Shown: one piece after another, positions 25,840-34,979 of the stretch | Numbering within the stretch: position 1 is the stretch's first letter | Layout of the letters: each line of letters begins with the position of its first letter | Assembly (NCBI GenBank): GCA_020427155.1 | Contig: JAGQOW010000001.1 | Span: 55,084-119,083 of the forward strand | Origin: Planctomycetales bacterium | Lineage (GTDB): Bacteria > Planctomycetota > Planctomycetia > Pirellulales > Lacipirellulaceae | DNA: 64,000 nt | Direction: 5' to 3' | Notes under the pieces: generated by a model | Databases searched by the model: none | Seen by the model: only the letters and a program-made list of their open reading frames with translations | Told to the model about the DNA's origin: nothing | Translations under genes and position numbers: made by a program

Positions 25840-27021
25840 ATGGAACCGCTTGGCTGGGTAGACGAAGAACTTGCTCGATTGGAACGCTCTGATCTGCTGC
25901 GCACTCTGCCCCCACCGCTCCGAGCGGCCGGAGCCACGGTCCGACTCGATGGCCGGTCAATCGTGAATTTCTCGTCCAACGATTATCTCGGTTTGGCCTC
26001 CGACGAGCGGCTCATTGCTGCCGCAGCTCAAGCTTGCCAGGACCAGGGCGTGGGACGGGGCGCTAGCCCCCTGGTCAGCGGTCGAGCGGAAAGTCACGAT
26101 TACCTGGAACGACGCCTGGCCGCTTTCTTTCGTACCGAGGCGGCCTTACTGTTCCCGACGAGCTTTGCAGCAAATGCCGGCATCATCTCAGCGTTGGTCG
26201 AGCAGGGAGATGCGATCTATGGCGATGCGAAGAACCATGCCAGCATTATCGACGGCTGCCGGCTGGCACGCGCCGAGCGACATATTTACCCCCACCGCGA
26301 TGTCGCTGTACTAGAGCAGCTGCTTCGAGAAGGTAAGCACTACCGCCGTCGGCTGATCGTGACCGACTCGCTGTTCAGCATGGACGGCGATCTCGCCCCG
26401 CTCCTGCAAATTGCGGCGCTCGCCGAGCAGTATCAGGCGATGTTGATGGTAGACGAGGCGCATGCCATCGGGGTCTTCGGTGAGCACGGACGTGGCGTCG
26501 TCGAACATCTGGCTGCGGCCGATCCGCTACTCGAAAGTCGTGTGCATATTCGTGTGGGGACCTTTGCCAAGTCGCTTGGATCGGCAGGCGGCTTTGTCTG
26601 TACGTCGGCTGCGCTGGTGAAGTGGCTTTCGAACCGAGCTCGCACCTACGTCTTTTCCACAGCCCAGCCTGCAGCGGTGGGGGCGGCCGGCGCCGTGGCG
26701 CTGGACATTGTCGACGCCGAACCGGAGCGGCGCATTTTGTTGTTGGAGAAAGCGGCGCGCTTGCGGTGCCGCTTGCATGAGCGGGGCTGGGATACGGGTA
26801 CTTCGGCCAGCCAAATCGTTCCGCTCAGAATCGGCTCGCCGGCGCGCACGATGCAATTGTCTCAGCGGCTCCGCGAGCGGGGCTTTTGGGCGCCCGGCAT
26901 CCGACCGCCGTCGGTGCCAGATCACGATTCTCTGATTCGGCTCGGCATCACGGCTGCCCATACCGACGAGATGCTCGATTCCCTGGTCGAGGCTTTGGAC
27001 GAGGCTCGTGAGCCGGCCTGA
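25840..27021 (+). CDS. bioF: 8-amino-7-oxononanoate synthase-type PLP enzyme
   Basis: The 393-residue protein belongs to the alpha-oxoamine synthase family (fold type I PLP). BioF condenses pimeloyl-CoA or pimeloyl-ACP with alanine in biotin synthesis; relatives make 2-amino-3-ketobutyrate or sphinganine. Visible features are NFSSNDYLGLASDERL, GVGRGASPLVSGRAESHDYLE, DEAHAIGVFGEHGRG and GTFAKSLGSAGGF, in which the Lys binds PLP. The C-terminal HT motif (ITAAHT) is kept. No other biotin gene is in the window, so the substrate is not proven. The ATG start follows the divergent sigma operon by 110 bases. Confidence 0.88.
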   Translation: MEPLGWVDEELARLERSDLLRTLPPPLRAAGATVRLDGRSIVNFSSNDYLGLASDERLIAAAAQACQDQGVGRGASPLVSGRAESHDYLERRLAAFFRTEAALLFPTSFAANAGIISALVEQGDAIYGDAKNHASIIDGCRLARAERHIYPHRDVAVLEQLLREGKHYRRRLIVTDSLFSMDGDLAPLLQIAALAEQYQAMLMVDEAHAIGVFGEHGRGVVEHLAAADPLLESRVHIRVGTFAKSLGSAGGFVCTSAALVKWLSNRARTYVFSTAQPAAVGAAGAVALDIVDAEPERRILLLEKAARLRCRLHERGWDTGTSASQIVPLRIGSPARTMQLSQRLRERGFWAPGIRPPSVPDHDSLIRLGITAAHTDEMLDSLVEALDEAREPA

Positions 27022-27134
27022 GAGTTTGCTGCCCCGGCGCGTGCCGGTTCTGCGGATTCTGCCTCTGGCACCAGCAAGATACGGTCCCGGGAGCCCAGAA
27101 TCAGGTTGAACGTAAGTAGAGGGCCAGTAAAAAC

Positions 27135-27163
27135 TTGACGCTGCCCTGCGGGCTACTTACGAT
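27135..27163 (+). promoter_or_regulatory. Candidate sigma-70-type promoter
   Basis: TTGACG (27135-27140) and TACGAT (27158-27163) are separated by exactly 17 bases, and lie about 85 bases upstream of the TTG start at 27248. Each box differs from consensus at one or two positions. Its place fits a promoter for the membrane coiled-coil gene. Confidence 0.55.
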
Positions 27164-27247
27164 CGAGTTGAGGGCTCAGGTTGCGCCCTGCCTCCCGCCG
27201 CAAGTTATTGGGTCGTGGGACGACCTACTTCCACAGAGGGGAATTCT

Positions 27248-28444
27248 TTGACGCTCGTTCTCCAAATCGTGTTAGGTCTCGCCTTGCTGGCGGGACTGAT
27301 CGCGCCGTTTGTCGGCAATAAGTACTGGCACTGGAGCCAGCTGGTTCTTGTGCTCTTTATTGTGGTGACTGCCGTGGGATTCATGTTCCTGGCTGCCGAG
27401 ACGGTCCGCATTCACCATGTGCTGCGGGCGAAGTTGCCGGGCATGGAGCAGCAACTCGCAACGCTGGTAAAGCAGAATGATGAGTTGCTCAACGGTTCCG
27501 ATGGCAAGAAGGGACTGCGAGAGCTCGAGCATCAGTTCCAAATGCTGGCGCGCGAGCGCGGCCGGGTTTGGCGAGGAGTGCAGCCCGCGGGCGAGGTCGA
27601 CAATCAAGGTCGCGTGCAGGTTGCAATCGCCCAACCTCAACCGCACGGCTTGGAACAGAACAGCATCGTCTACGCTTTCGAAGCAGGCGAGGTCAACCCT
27701 GCCGATCCGTCGGCTGGCAAGCAGTACCTGGGAGAGTTTCGTGTACTCGAAACCGCCGAAGGAGGCGCGACGCTCGAACCAGTTTTAATCATCAATCAGC
27801 GCACCGGCCAACGCCTGGTCGATAGCAAAGGGCCTTGGAGTCTCTACGAAACGATGCCCGCCGATCGGCACAAGCTCTATGCGGGTCTTGAAGAAGAGCA
27901 ACTCCGGCAACTGTTGCCCGCCAGTACCGTCGACGAATACATTCGCCAGGGCACGCCGGCTACTGCCGACGATGACGATTGGCACAAAGTCGGCCTGAAC
28001 GAGAACAACGAACGCGTGGGACCGGAAAACTCGGACCAGGCAGTCAAGTTTGTCTATGATCGGCCATTACGAGATTATGCCTATCTGTTTTCTGAGCTTG
28101 CCCAGCAGCGTGTGGTACTCGAAGCAAACCGGCAGGCAGTGCAACAAGACATCGTCAAGCTCGAAACGGCGCTGAACAGCGCAAAACAGCTTGGCACGTT
28201 CCGTGAGCAGCAGAAGACGCTGTTGGCCGACGATTTGGCCGGCATGCAAGGGGATCGGCAGGCAATCGAGAGCCATCGAGATGCGGTTCTGGCCCAGCTT
28301 GCCAAGGCGCAGCAATTGATCGACCAACTGCTGGCCCGCAACTCGCAACTGGCCAACCAACTGACCGAGCGGCAAATGAGCCGGCTCGAACAGATCGATC
28401 GCGTTGCCCCTGCTCCAGGCAGCGTGAGCCTGCTGGCTCCCTGA
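27248..28444 (+). CDS. Membrane-anchored coiled-coil protein of unknown function
   Basis: The 398-residue protein begins with two membrane helices (about residues 3-22 and 28-50: LTLVLQIVLGLALLAGLIAP and SQLVLVLFIVVTAVGFMFLA). A periplasmic or cytoplasmic part follows with coiled coil (60-110), a mixed domain (110-260) and a long C-terminal coiled coil (270-385) rich in Gln, Leu and Arg. I choose the TTG at 27248: AGAGGGG lies about six bases upstream, while the GTG at 27215 has none. A good promoter lies at 27135-27163. I do not recognise a named family; it looks like a planctomycete-specific envelope protein. Confidence 0.75.
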   Translation: MTLVLQIVLGLALLAGLIAPFVGNKYWHWSQLVLVLFIVVTAVGFMFLAAETVRIHHVLRAKLPGMEQQLATLVKQNDELLNGSDGKKGLRELEHQFQMLARERGRVWRGVQPAGEVDNQGRVQVAIAQPQPHGLEQNSIVYAFEAGEVNPADPSAGKQYLGEFRVLETAEGGATLEPVLIINQRTGQRLVDSKGPWSLYETMPADRHKLYAGLEEEQLRQLLPASTVDEYIRQGTPATADDDDWHKVGLNENNERVGPENSDQAVKFVYDRPLRDYAYLFSELAQQRVVLEANRQAVQQDIVKLETALNSAKQLGTFREQQKTLLADDLAGMQGDRQAIESHRDAVLAQLAKAQQLIDQLLARNSQLANQLTERQMSRLEQIDRVAPAPGSVSLLAP

Positions 28445-28597
28445 GCGCCGAAGTGTCGTGCTAGCTTGAGGCGGGCCGAAGCAACGTTTCGACTTCCGGC
28501 TTCTTTCGCTGGCCGCTATCTTTCTCTGCCGTCAAGATTTCTCTCGATGCTGGCACTTGGCCGTGCCGGCAAACCTCCAATTCCGTAGAATGCTGCC

Positions 28598-29488
28598 ATG
28601 GGACTTTACGATCGAGACTATGGACGCGACTACGACGCGAGCCTGCAGCCAGGCATCCACTTGGGCGGGCCTCGGACGGTTAGCACGAACATCGTGCTCT
28701 TTACCTTCGGGGTTTATCTATTGCAACTGCTCACGTCGCCTGCAGTCGGCGCTCCTCGTGGCGATGATGGCTTCGTGACCAACTTGTTTTCGCTCTACGG
28801 AAACACTTTGACGCATCCGTGGCTGCTTTTTGAGTTTCTCACCTATGGATTCCTTCATTCGCCCACTAGCTTTGCGCACATCCTTGGCAACATGTTTGGC
28901 CTCTGGATGTTCGGTCGCGCGGTCGAAGGCCGCTATGGGCGTAAAGAGTTTCTGACGTTCTATCTGGTGGCCATCATCTTTGCTGGGGCCTCGTGGTACG
29001 GTGCTTCCTTTCTCACGAACAAAGCGCAGCTGCCGATCCAAATGCTCGGCGCGTCGGGGGGCGTTAGCGCAGTATTGATTTTGTTTGCCCTGAATTTCCC
29101 CAGGCAGGAGTTGGCGATCTGGGGTGTGTTTCCCATGCCGGCGTGGGTCTTCGCAGTCTTGATCGTTGGCTACGATGTGCTTGGTGCCATGGATCGGACA
29201 AGTACGGTTGCCTGTACCGCTCACTTGGGTGGCGCTTTCTTTGCCCTCCTCTATTTCAAGAACGGCTGGAAACTTCAGCAGTGGCTTCCAGGGGGCTGGT
29301 CGATGCCCCGACCTGCCAGGAAAACTAAACTACGCATCCATGAACCCGAGGAATCCGAGTCGGATACCGACCGGCAGGTGGATGAAATCCTCAAGAAAAT
29401 CGCCGAACTCGGCAAAGACAGCCTCACCTGGCGCGAGCGCCGCATTCTCGAGAAGGCCAGCAAAGAGTATCAGCGCAAGCGGCAGTAA
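28598..29488 (+). CDS. Rhomboid family intramembrane serine protease
   Basis: The 296-residue membrane protein cleaves transmembrane segments of other proteins. It has about six membrane helices (residues 30-235). The family motifs are present: HILGNMFGLWMFG (helix 2), the nucleophile Ser153 in GASGGVSAVL, and His209 in CTAHLGGAF as the other half of the catalytic dyad. The C-terminal 60 residues are charged and soluble, rich in Arg and Glu. The ATG follows a gene-poor gap of 150 bases. Targets are unknown; the nearby membrane anti-sigma factors are possible, but this is speculation. Confidence 0.93.
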   Translation: MGLYDRDYGRDYDASLQPGIHLGGPRTVSTNIVLFTFGVYLLQLLTSPAVGAPRGDDGFVTNLFSLYGNTLTHPWLLFEFLTYGFLHSPTSFAHILGNMFGLWMFGRAVEGRYGRKEFLTFYLVAIIFAGASWYGASFLTNKAQLPIQMLGASGGVSAVLILFALNFPRQELAIWGVFPMPAWVFAVLIVGYDVLGAMDRTSTVACTAHLGGAFFALLYFKNGWKLQQWLPGGWSMPRPARKTKLRIHEPEESESDTDRQVDEILKKIAELGKDSLTWRERRILEKASKEYQRKRQ

Positions 29489-29635
29489 GGAGGGGGCGGT
29501 TGTAGGCTTTCGGCCGGCGGATTGGGCCCCGCGCTGGCGAGATTCCCTGACTCCGTAGCATCGGCTCGGTGAATTCTTGTTGCTCCGTGCGGTTAGTGCA
29601 CTTCACACGATGAATTCTCTCTCAGGGTGATAAAC

Positions 29636-30538
29636 ATGCCGTCAACGATACTAGTCACTGGATCGACGGGGCTGATTGGCTCTCGTCTTGTGGCCTCGTT
29701 CGAAGCAGCGGGCAATCGAGTCTTGCGAGCTGTACGGCGCAAGCCGCGTAGCGACGAGGAACTTCGTTGGGACCCAGCCGCGGGCGAGATCGAGCTGGGC
29801 AGACTCAACGACGTCGATGCGGTGGTCCATCTGGCTGGCGCCAACATCGCCGGCAGCCGTTGGTCGAAATCGTACAAGCAGCTCTTGCTCGACAGTCGCA
29901 CACAGGGAACGCGATTGCTATGCGAAACCCTAGCAGCGCTCGATCCCAAACCGAGAGTTTTGGCCTGCGCGTCGGCCATCGGTTTCTACGGCGATCGTGG
30001 CGATGTGGAACTCGACGAAACCTCATCCGGGGGCGAAGGCTTTTTGCCCGAGCTATGTATGCAATGGGAGCGCGCCTGCCAGCCGGCTCGCGACGCGGGA
30101 ATTCGGGTTGTTAATATGCGCATCGGCGTCGTGCTTAGCTCCGAAGGCGGTGCACTGGCAAAAATGCTATTACCCTTCAAGCTCGGCGCGGGGGGCATCC
30201 TTGGCAGCGGTCAGCAGTACTTCAGCTGGATCGCCTTGGACGACGTGATCGGCGCCATCGAGACCATTCTGGCCAACGACCAGGTTGCTGGCCCCGTGAA
30301 TCTTGTCTCCCCTCAACCGGTCACAAACCGCGACTTCACCAAGACGCTTGGCCGTGTCTTGTCGAGACCGACCGTCTTGCCGATGCCTGCCTTCGTGGCT
30401 CGCTTGGCTGTTGGCGAAATGGCTGACGCGCTGCTGCTTGGCGGGGCTCGCGTCTTGCCAAAAGTGCTTGTCAACCTGGGGTACCAGTTCCAGCAGCCGG
30501 CCTTGGAGCCCGCCCTGCGACATCTGCTGCGGAAGTGA
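29636..30538 (+). CDS. TIGR01777-type NAD-dependent epimerase/dehydratase family protein
   Basis: The 300-residue protein has a Rossmann NAD(P)-binding start with GSTGLIGSRL (GxxGxxG) and an SDR-type middle. The segment VDAVVHLAGANIAGSRWS is typical of the YfcH/SulA-like TIGR01777 family, and its C-terminal DUF1731 part is seen as GGARVLPKVLVNLGYQFQQPALEPAL. The catalytic Tyr-x3-Lys of standard epimerases is not obvious, as in that family. The start is the ATG at 29636, with AGGGTGA six bases upstream; a GTG at 29627 lies within the ribosome site. Its substrate is not known. Confidence 0.92.
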   Translation: MPSTILVTGSTGLIGSRLVASFEAAGNRVLRAVRRKPRSDEELRWDPAAGEIELGRLNDVDAVVHLAGANIAGSRWSKSYKQLLLDSRTQGTRLLCETLAALDPKPRVLACASAIGFYGDRGDVELDETSSGGEGFLPELCMQWERACQPARDAGIRVVNMRIGVVLSSEGGALAKMLLPFKLGAGGILGSGQQYFSWIALDDVIGAIETILANDQVAGPVNLVSPQPVTNRDFTKTLGRVLSRPTVLPMPAFVARLAVGEMADALLLGGARVLPKVLVNLGYQFQQPALEPALRHLLRK

Positions 30539-30544
30539 AAGGAG

Positions 30545-30700
30545 TCTGCCCGTCCCAAGGGCCGATGGGAAACGGCCAGCAACCCCCTGGCATCCAGGTT
30601 TCGGGCCACTTAGAGCAAGGCAATTCTTATCGAATTACTCCAAAGTGACCCACTTCCGGCGATGGAGCTCCCATTGTGAGAACCCGCCATGAGGCGGTAA
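30545..30700 (+). promoter_or_regulatory. Strongly folded leader of the pyruvate dehydrogenase operon
   Basis: The 203 bases before lpdA contain five consecutive stem-loops. Stem 1 pairs GGCCG (30560-30564) with CGGCC (30573-30577). Stem 2 pairs CCTGG (30586-30590) with CCAGG (30594-30598). A 9-base stem (30603-30611 with 30643-30651) encloses AATTC/GAATT (30622-30636). CCGCC/GGCGG (30684-30697) lies nearest the gene. GCCC (30548-30551) with GGGC (30559-30562) would compete with stem 1, so two folds are possible. No known riboswitch was matched with confidence. Confidence 0.45.
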
Positions 30701-30741
30701 ACTGGGGGATTCTTTCAAGGTTTTGGGATTTAGAGGCAGTT

Positions 30742-32160
30742 ATGCATTCTCAGGTTGTCGTTCTCGGGGGCGGTCCAGGCGGGTATGCGGCGGCGTTTAT
30801 GGCCGCCGATCTGGGGCTAGAGGTGACCATCGTCGAGGCCAATCCTCGGCTGGGTGGCACCTGCCTGCTGCGAGGCTGTATCCCCTCGAAGGCTTTGCTG
30901 CATGTGGCCAAAGTGATTAGCGAAGCCCGCGAGTTGGGCGAATGGGGTGTCGCCTTCGGCAAAATGAAGTTGAACCTAAAAGCGACCCGCGCCCGTAAGG
31001 ATAAAGTCATCGAAACGCTTTCCGACGGCTTGGCCCAACTGGCCCAGCGCCGGAAGGTCAAAGTTATCAATGCTCGGGGAATCTTTGTCGATTCTCAAAC
31101 GCTGCAGCTCGAAGGGGGCGACCCGGCTACCTACGAAGACGAACGCATCACCTTCGATCATTGCATCTTGGCTACCGGCTCGAAGCCCGCAATGCCGAAG
31201 ATGTTTCAGATCGGTTCGGAGCGAGTGATGGACTCGACCGGCGCACTGAAGCTGGCCGACGTTCCTGGATCGCTGCTCGTAATCGGTGGCGGCTATATTG
31301 GGCTGGAAATGGGTACCGTCTACGCAGAGCTCGGCGCCGAAGTTTCGGTGGTCGAACTCACCGACGGCTTGCTTCCCGGCGCCGACCGCGACCTTGTCAA
31401 GCCGCTCGGCAAGCGGCTGGAGAAGCTGTTCGCTGCGATCCATCTCAATACCAAAGTTGTGGGGCTCAAAGACAACGGCAAGCAGGTAGTCGTGCTAATG
31501 CAAGGCCCCGAGATGGAAGGAGCCTACGAGTATGATCGGGTGCTGGTTTCCGTCGGCCGGCGCCCGACGTCCTCAGGATTTGGCCTGGAAAACACCGGCG
31601 TCAAGATTACCGAGCAAGGCTTTGTCGAAGTCGATTGTCAACAACGGACTTCCGACCCGCATATTCTGGCGATCGGCGACGTCGCTGGCGAACCGATGCT
31701 GGCCCACAAGGCTTCGCACGAGGGCAAAGTCGCTGCCGAAGTGCTGGCCGGCGAACCTGCTGCATTCGATGCCCAGGCCATACCGGCGGTTGTCTTCACC
31801 GATCCAGAAATTGCCTGGGCTGGACTGACCGCAGAAGAAGCAAAACGTACCGATCGAAAAGTGTCCGTGGCCCAGTACCCTTGGCAGGCCAGCGGTCGGG
31901 CTACCTCGATGGGAATCACCGATGGGATGACGAAGTGGCTCATCGATCCCGAGAACGATCGGTTGTTGGGCTGCGGGATTGTGGGCTCGGGGGCGGGCGA
32001 GCTCATTGCCGAGGCGGTCGTGGCGATTGAAATGGGCTGCACGGTCCGCGACGTTGCCGATTCGATCCACCCTCATCCGACGCTCAGCGAAACGGTTGCC
32101 TTTGCCGGCGAGGTGCATCTTGGTTCTGCCACCGAGGTGTATCGGCCCAAGCGCAAGTAG
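30742..32160 (+). CDS. lpdA: Dihydrolipoyl dehydrogenase (E3)
   Basis: The 472-residue flavoenzyme reoxidises the dihydrolipoyl arm of E2 with NAD+. The N-terminal FAD site is VVVLGGGPGGYAAAFMA, followed by the redox disulfide in GGTCLLRGCIPSKALLH. A second nucleotide site appears as LVIGGGYIGLEMG, and the C-terminal interface holds the active His in HPHPTLSE. The ATG at 30742 with TAGAGG upstream is preferred over an in-frame ATG at 30676. It is first of three genes for pyruvate dehydrogenase; E1 follows 66 bases later. Confidence 0.97.
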   Translation: MHSQVVVLGGGPGGYAAAFMAADLGLEVTIVEANPRLGGTCLLRGCIPSKALLHVAKVISEARELGEWGVAFGKMKLNLKATRARKDKVIETLSDGLAQLAQRRKVKVINARGIFVDSQTLQLEGGDPATYEDERITFDHCILATGSKPAMPKMFQIGSERVMDSTGALKLADVPGSLLVIGGGYIGLEMGTVYAELGAEVSVVELTDGLLPGADRDLVKPLGKRLEKLFAAIHLNTKVVGLKDNGKQVVVLMQGPEMEGAYEYDRVLVSVGRRPTSSGFGLENTGVKITEQGFVEVDCQQRTSDPHILAIGDVAGEPMLAHKASHEGKVAAEVLAGEPAAFDAQAIPAVVFTDPEIAWAGLTAEEAKRTDRKVSVAQYPWQASGRATSMGITDGMTKWLIDPENDRLLGCGIVGSGAGELIAEAVVAIEMGCTVRDVADSIHPHPTLSETVAFAGEVHLGSATEVYRPKRK

Positions 32161-32226
32161 TAGCCAAGCCACTTGTTCCACCAAACAATAGAACACCGCC
32201 TTTTTACCGTCGAAGGATAGTATCCC

Positions 32227-34926
32227 ATGGCCAACACCGATGCCGTCACGCCGAAATCGCCGATCCCTGGCGATGTCGATCCGCTCGAAACCGCGGAATG
32301 GCTGGAATCGCTCGACTATGTACTGCAGAGCAAGGGGCCCGAACGGGTTCAGCAATTGCTCACCGCGCTGGAAGAAGTGGCCCACCGTTACGGAGTCGAT
32401 TTGCCCTTCACCGCGACCACTCCGTACGTCAACACCATACCGCGCGACAAGCAGCCCGCTTACCCTGGCAATCGCGAACTCGAACGGCGTATCAAGAGCT
32501 TCGTTCGCTGGAATGCCATGGCAATGGTGACGCGCGCCAATCGCGACCCGGCTGCCCCGGGAGGCCATATCTCGACGTTTGCTTCCTCGGCGACCCTGTA
32601 CGAAGTGGCCCTCAATCACTTCATCCGCGGACGCGGCAAGGGATACGAGGGTGATCAGGTTTATTTCCAGGGCCATGCTGCGCCGGGAATGTACGCCCGG
32701 GCGTTTCTCGAAGGCCGGCTCACCGAGCAGCATCTGGTAAATTTCCGCCGCGAGCTTGGCGAAGGGGGCGGGCTCTCGTCGTATCCCCACCCTTGGCTGA
32801 TGCCGGATTTCTGGGAATTCCCCACCGTCTCGATGGGCTTGGGGCCCATTATGGCCATCTACCAGGCGCGGTTTAACGAGTATCTCAACGATCGAGGACT
32901 GATCGACACCTCGAAAAAACGCGTCTGGGCTTTTCTTGGCGACGGCGAATGCGACGAGCCAGAAACTCTGGGCGCGATCACCTTGGCTTCACGAGAAAAA
33001 CTCAACAATCTCACTTTCGTCATTAATTGCAACCTGCAACGACTCGACGGACCGGTGCGCGGCAACGGCAAGATTATTCAAGAGCTCGAAGGCGCTTTCC
33101 GTGGCGCCGGGTGGAACGTGATCAAGGTCGTTTGGGGGGGCGACTGGGATCCGTTGCTCGAACGAGACGAACTTGGACTCTTGGCTCGCCGAATGATGGA
33201 AGTCGTCGATGGCCAGTATCAGAAATACGTGGTCTCGGGCGGAGATTTAATTCGTAAAGACTTCTTTGGCAAGTATCCCGAGCTTCTGGAGATGGTGAAG
33301 AACTACTCGGACGAAAAACTTCGCAAAATGCGCCGAGGAGGTCACGATCCCGAAAAAGTCTACGCTGCGTTCCAGGCTGCTACCGAATGTACCGATCGTC
33401 CGTCGGTGATCATTGCCAAGACGATCAAAGGCTATGGCTTGGGCGAAGGCGGCGAGGGTCGAAACGTCACTCACAACCAGAAGAAACTGAACGAGGCGGA
33501 GTTGAGCGAGTTTCGCACCCGCTTTGGTATTCCCATTTCGGACGAAAGGGTGACCGAAGCACCGTTCTACCGCCCCCCCTCGAGCAGCCCAGAAATGGTC
33601 TACCTGCGTGAACAACGCGAAAAGCTCGGCGGCCCGATGCCCAGCCGCAACCCCGCACCGGTGACGATGGAAGTCCCTCGGCTGGCGGCTTACGAGAAGT
33701 CGATGGCCAAACTGGTCAGCAAAGGTCCGGGCAAAGAGATGTCGACCACCATGGGGTTTGTGCGTTTGCTGGGCGATCTGTTGCGCGACAAGCAAATCGG
33801 CAAACACATCGTTCCGATCGTGCCCGACGAATCTCGAACGTTCGGCATGGAAGGACTGTTCCGTCAGATCGGGATCTATGCCCACGCCGGACAACTTTAC
33901 GAGCCGGTCGACTCCGATCAGATTGCCTACTACAAGGAAGCCCAGGACGGGCAGCTACTGGAAGAAGGAATCACCGAGGCCGGGTCGATGTCTTCTTTCA
34001 TCGCGGCTGGCACTAGCTATGCATCGCATGGCATCAATATGATTCCGATGTTTATCTACTACTCGATGTTCGGCTTCCAGCGGATTGGCGATCTGGTATG
34101 GGCGGCAGCCGATGTGCGCGCCAAAGGCTTTATGCTCGGCGGCACCGCCGGCAGAACGACTCTCAACGGCGAGGGCCTCCAGCATCAGGATGGCCACAGC
34201 CTGATCAACGCGATGGCGTTTCCCACCGTACGAGCCTACGATCCTGCCTATGCTTATGAAACGGCCGTCGTTATTTTCGACGGCTTGAAACGTTTGTACG
34301 AAGATGACGAAACTGCCATCTACTACATCACGCTGGAAAACGAAAACTATCTGATGCCCGAAATGCCTGCAGACTGCGAGGAAGGCATCATACGCGGCAT
34401 GTATCGGGTTGCCAGCACCGAAACTGACGGTCCGCGCGTGCAACTATTTGGCAGTGGCCCGATCCTTCGCGAGTCGCTTAGGGCTTCGAAAATCTTGGCC
34501 GAAGATTTCGGCGTTGCCAGCGATGTCTGGAGCGTTACCAGCTACAACCAACTGCGTCGCGACGCCCAAGAGTGTCGGCGCTGGAATATGCTCAATCCCG
34601 GCAAAACGCCGCGACGAGCCTATGTCGAGGAGCAACTTAAGGGAGCTGAAGGCCCGGTGGTTGCCGCGACCGACTACATGCGCGTCTTGTCCGACCAGCT
34701 TGGTCCCTGGGTGCCTGGCGGAGTGTTTTCGCTCGGCACCGACGGCATGGGGCGCAGCGAATCACGCGAAAAACTGCGCCGGCATTTTGAAGTCGACGCC
34801 GAGTGCATCTCCGTTGCCGCCCTCTACCAATTGACCAAACGTGAGCAATTCGAAACCAAGAAACTGACCAAAGCAGTGAAGCTGCTTGGGATCAACCCCG
34901 AGAAACAATCAGCGCTGTATGCGTAA
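32227..34926 (+). CDS. aceE: Pyruvate dehydrogenase E1 component, homodimeric type
   Basis: The 899-residue enzyme decarboxylates pyruvate with thiamine diphosphate and passes the acetyl group to E2 lipoate. Its length and sequence fit the single-chain E. coli type rather than the alpha/beta type. Visible features are GGHISTFASSATLYEVALNHF, HAAPGMYARAFLEGRL and the thiamine-binding motif from GDGECDEPE to INCN (about residues 238-266). The C-terminal transketolase domain contains SVAALYQLTKREQF-type ends. The middle gene of an E3-E1-E2 operon, it starts 66 bases after lpdA and ends 53 bases before the E2 gene. Confidence 0.97.
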   Translation: MANTDAVTPKSPIPGDVDPLETAEWLESLDYVLQSKGPERVQQLLTALEEVAHRYGVDLPFTATTPYVNTIPRDKQPAYPGNRELERRIKSFVRWNAMAMVTRANRDPAAPGGHISTFASSATLYEVALNHFIRGRGKGYEGDQVYFQGHAAPGMYARAFLEGRLTEQHLVNFRRELGEGGGLSSYPHPWLMPDFWEFPTVSMGLGPIMAIYQARFNEYLNDRGLIDTSKKRVWAFLGDGECDEPETLGAITLASREKLNNLTFVINCNLQRLDGPVRGNGKIIQELEGAFRGAGWNVIKVVWGGDWDPLLERDELGLLARRMMEVVDGQYQKYVVSGGDLIRKDFFGKYPELLEMVKNYSDEKLRKMRRGGHDPEKVYAAFQAATECTDRPSVIIAKTIKGYGLGEGGEGRNVTHNQKKLNEAELSEFRTRFGIPISDERVTEAPFYRPPSSSPEMVYLREQREKLGGPMPSRNPAPVTMEVPRLAAYEKSMAKLVSKGPGKEMSTTMGFVRLLGDLLRDKQIGKHIVPIVPDESRTFGMEGLFRQIGIYAHAGQLYEPVDSDQIAYYKEAQDGQLLEEGITEAGSMSSFIAAGTSYASHGINMIPMFIYYSMFGFQRIGDLVWAAADVRAKGFMLGGTAGRTTLNGEGLQHQDGHSLINAMAFPTVRAYDPAYAYETAVVIFDGLKRLYEDDETAIYYITLENENYLMPEMPADCEEGIIRGMYRVASTETDGPRVQLFGSGPILRESLRASKILAEDFGVASDVWSVTSYNQLRRDAQECRRWNMLNPGKTPRRAYVEEQLKGAEGPVVAATDYMRVLSDQLGPWVPGGVFSLGTDGMGRSESREKLRRHFEVDAECISVAALYQLTKREQFETKKLTKAVKLLGINPEKQSALYA

Positions 34927-34979
34927 ACCATTTCTCCCTTCCCTGCAGAGGCGGGAGATGATCTAGAAGAAGAGACCAC

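Noticed and set aside
30541..30610. Possible SAM-I (S-box) riboswitch
   Set aside because: Only a short stretch resembles the GATG...AAAC...GCAACC core. The expected first helix and the GGAGGGA segment are absent, and the operon is not a methionine operon.
31573..32790. Long minus-strand frame antisense to lpdA and aceE
   Set aside because: It is antisense to two certain genes and has no family features.
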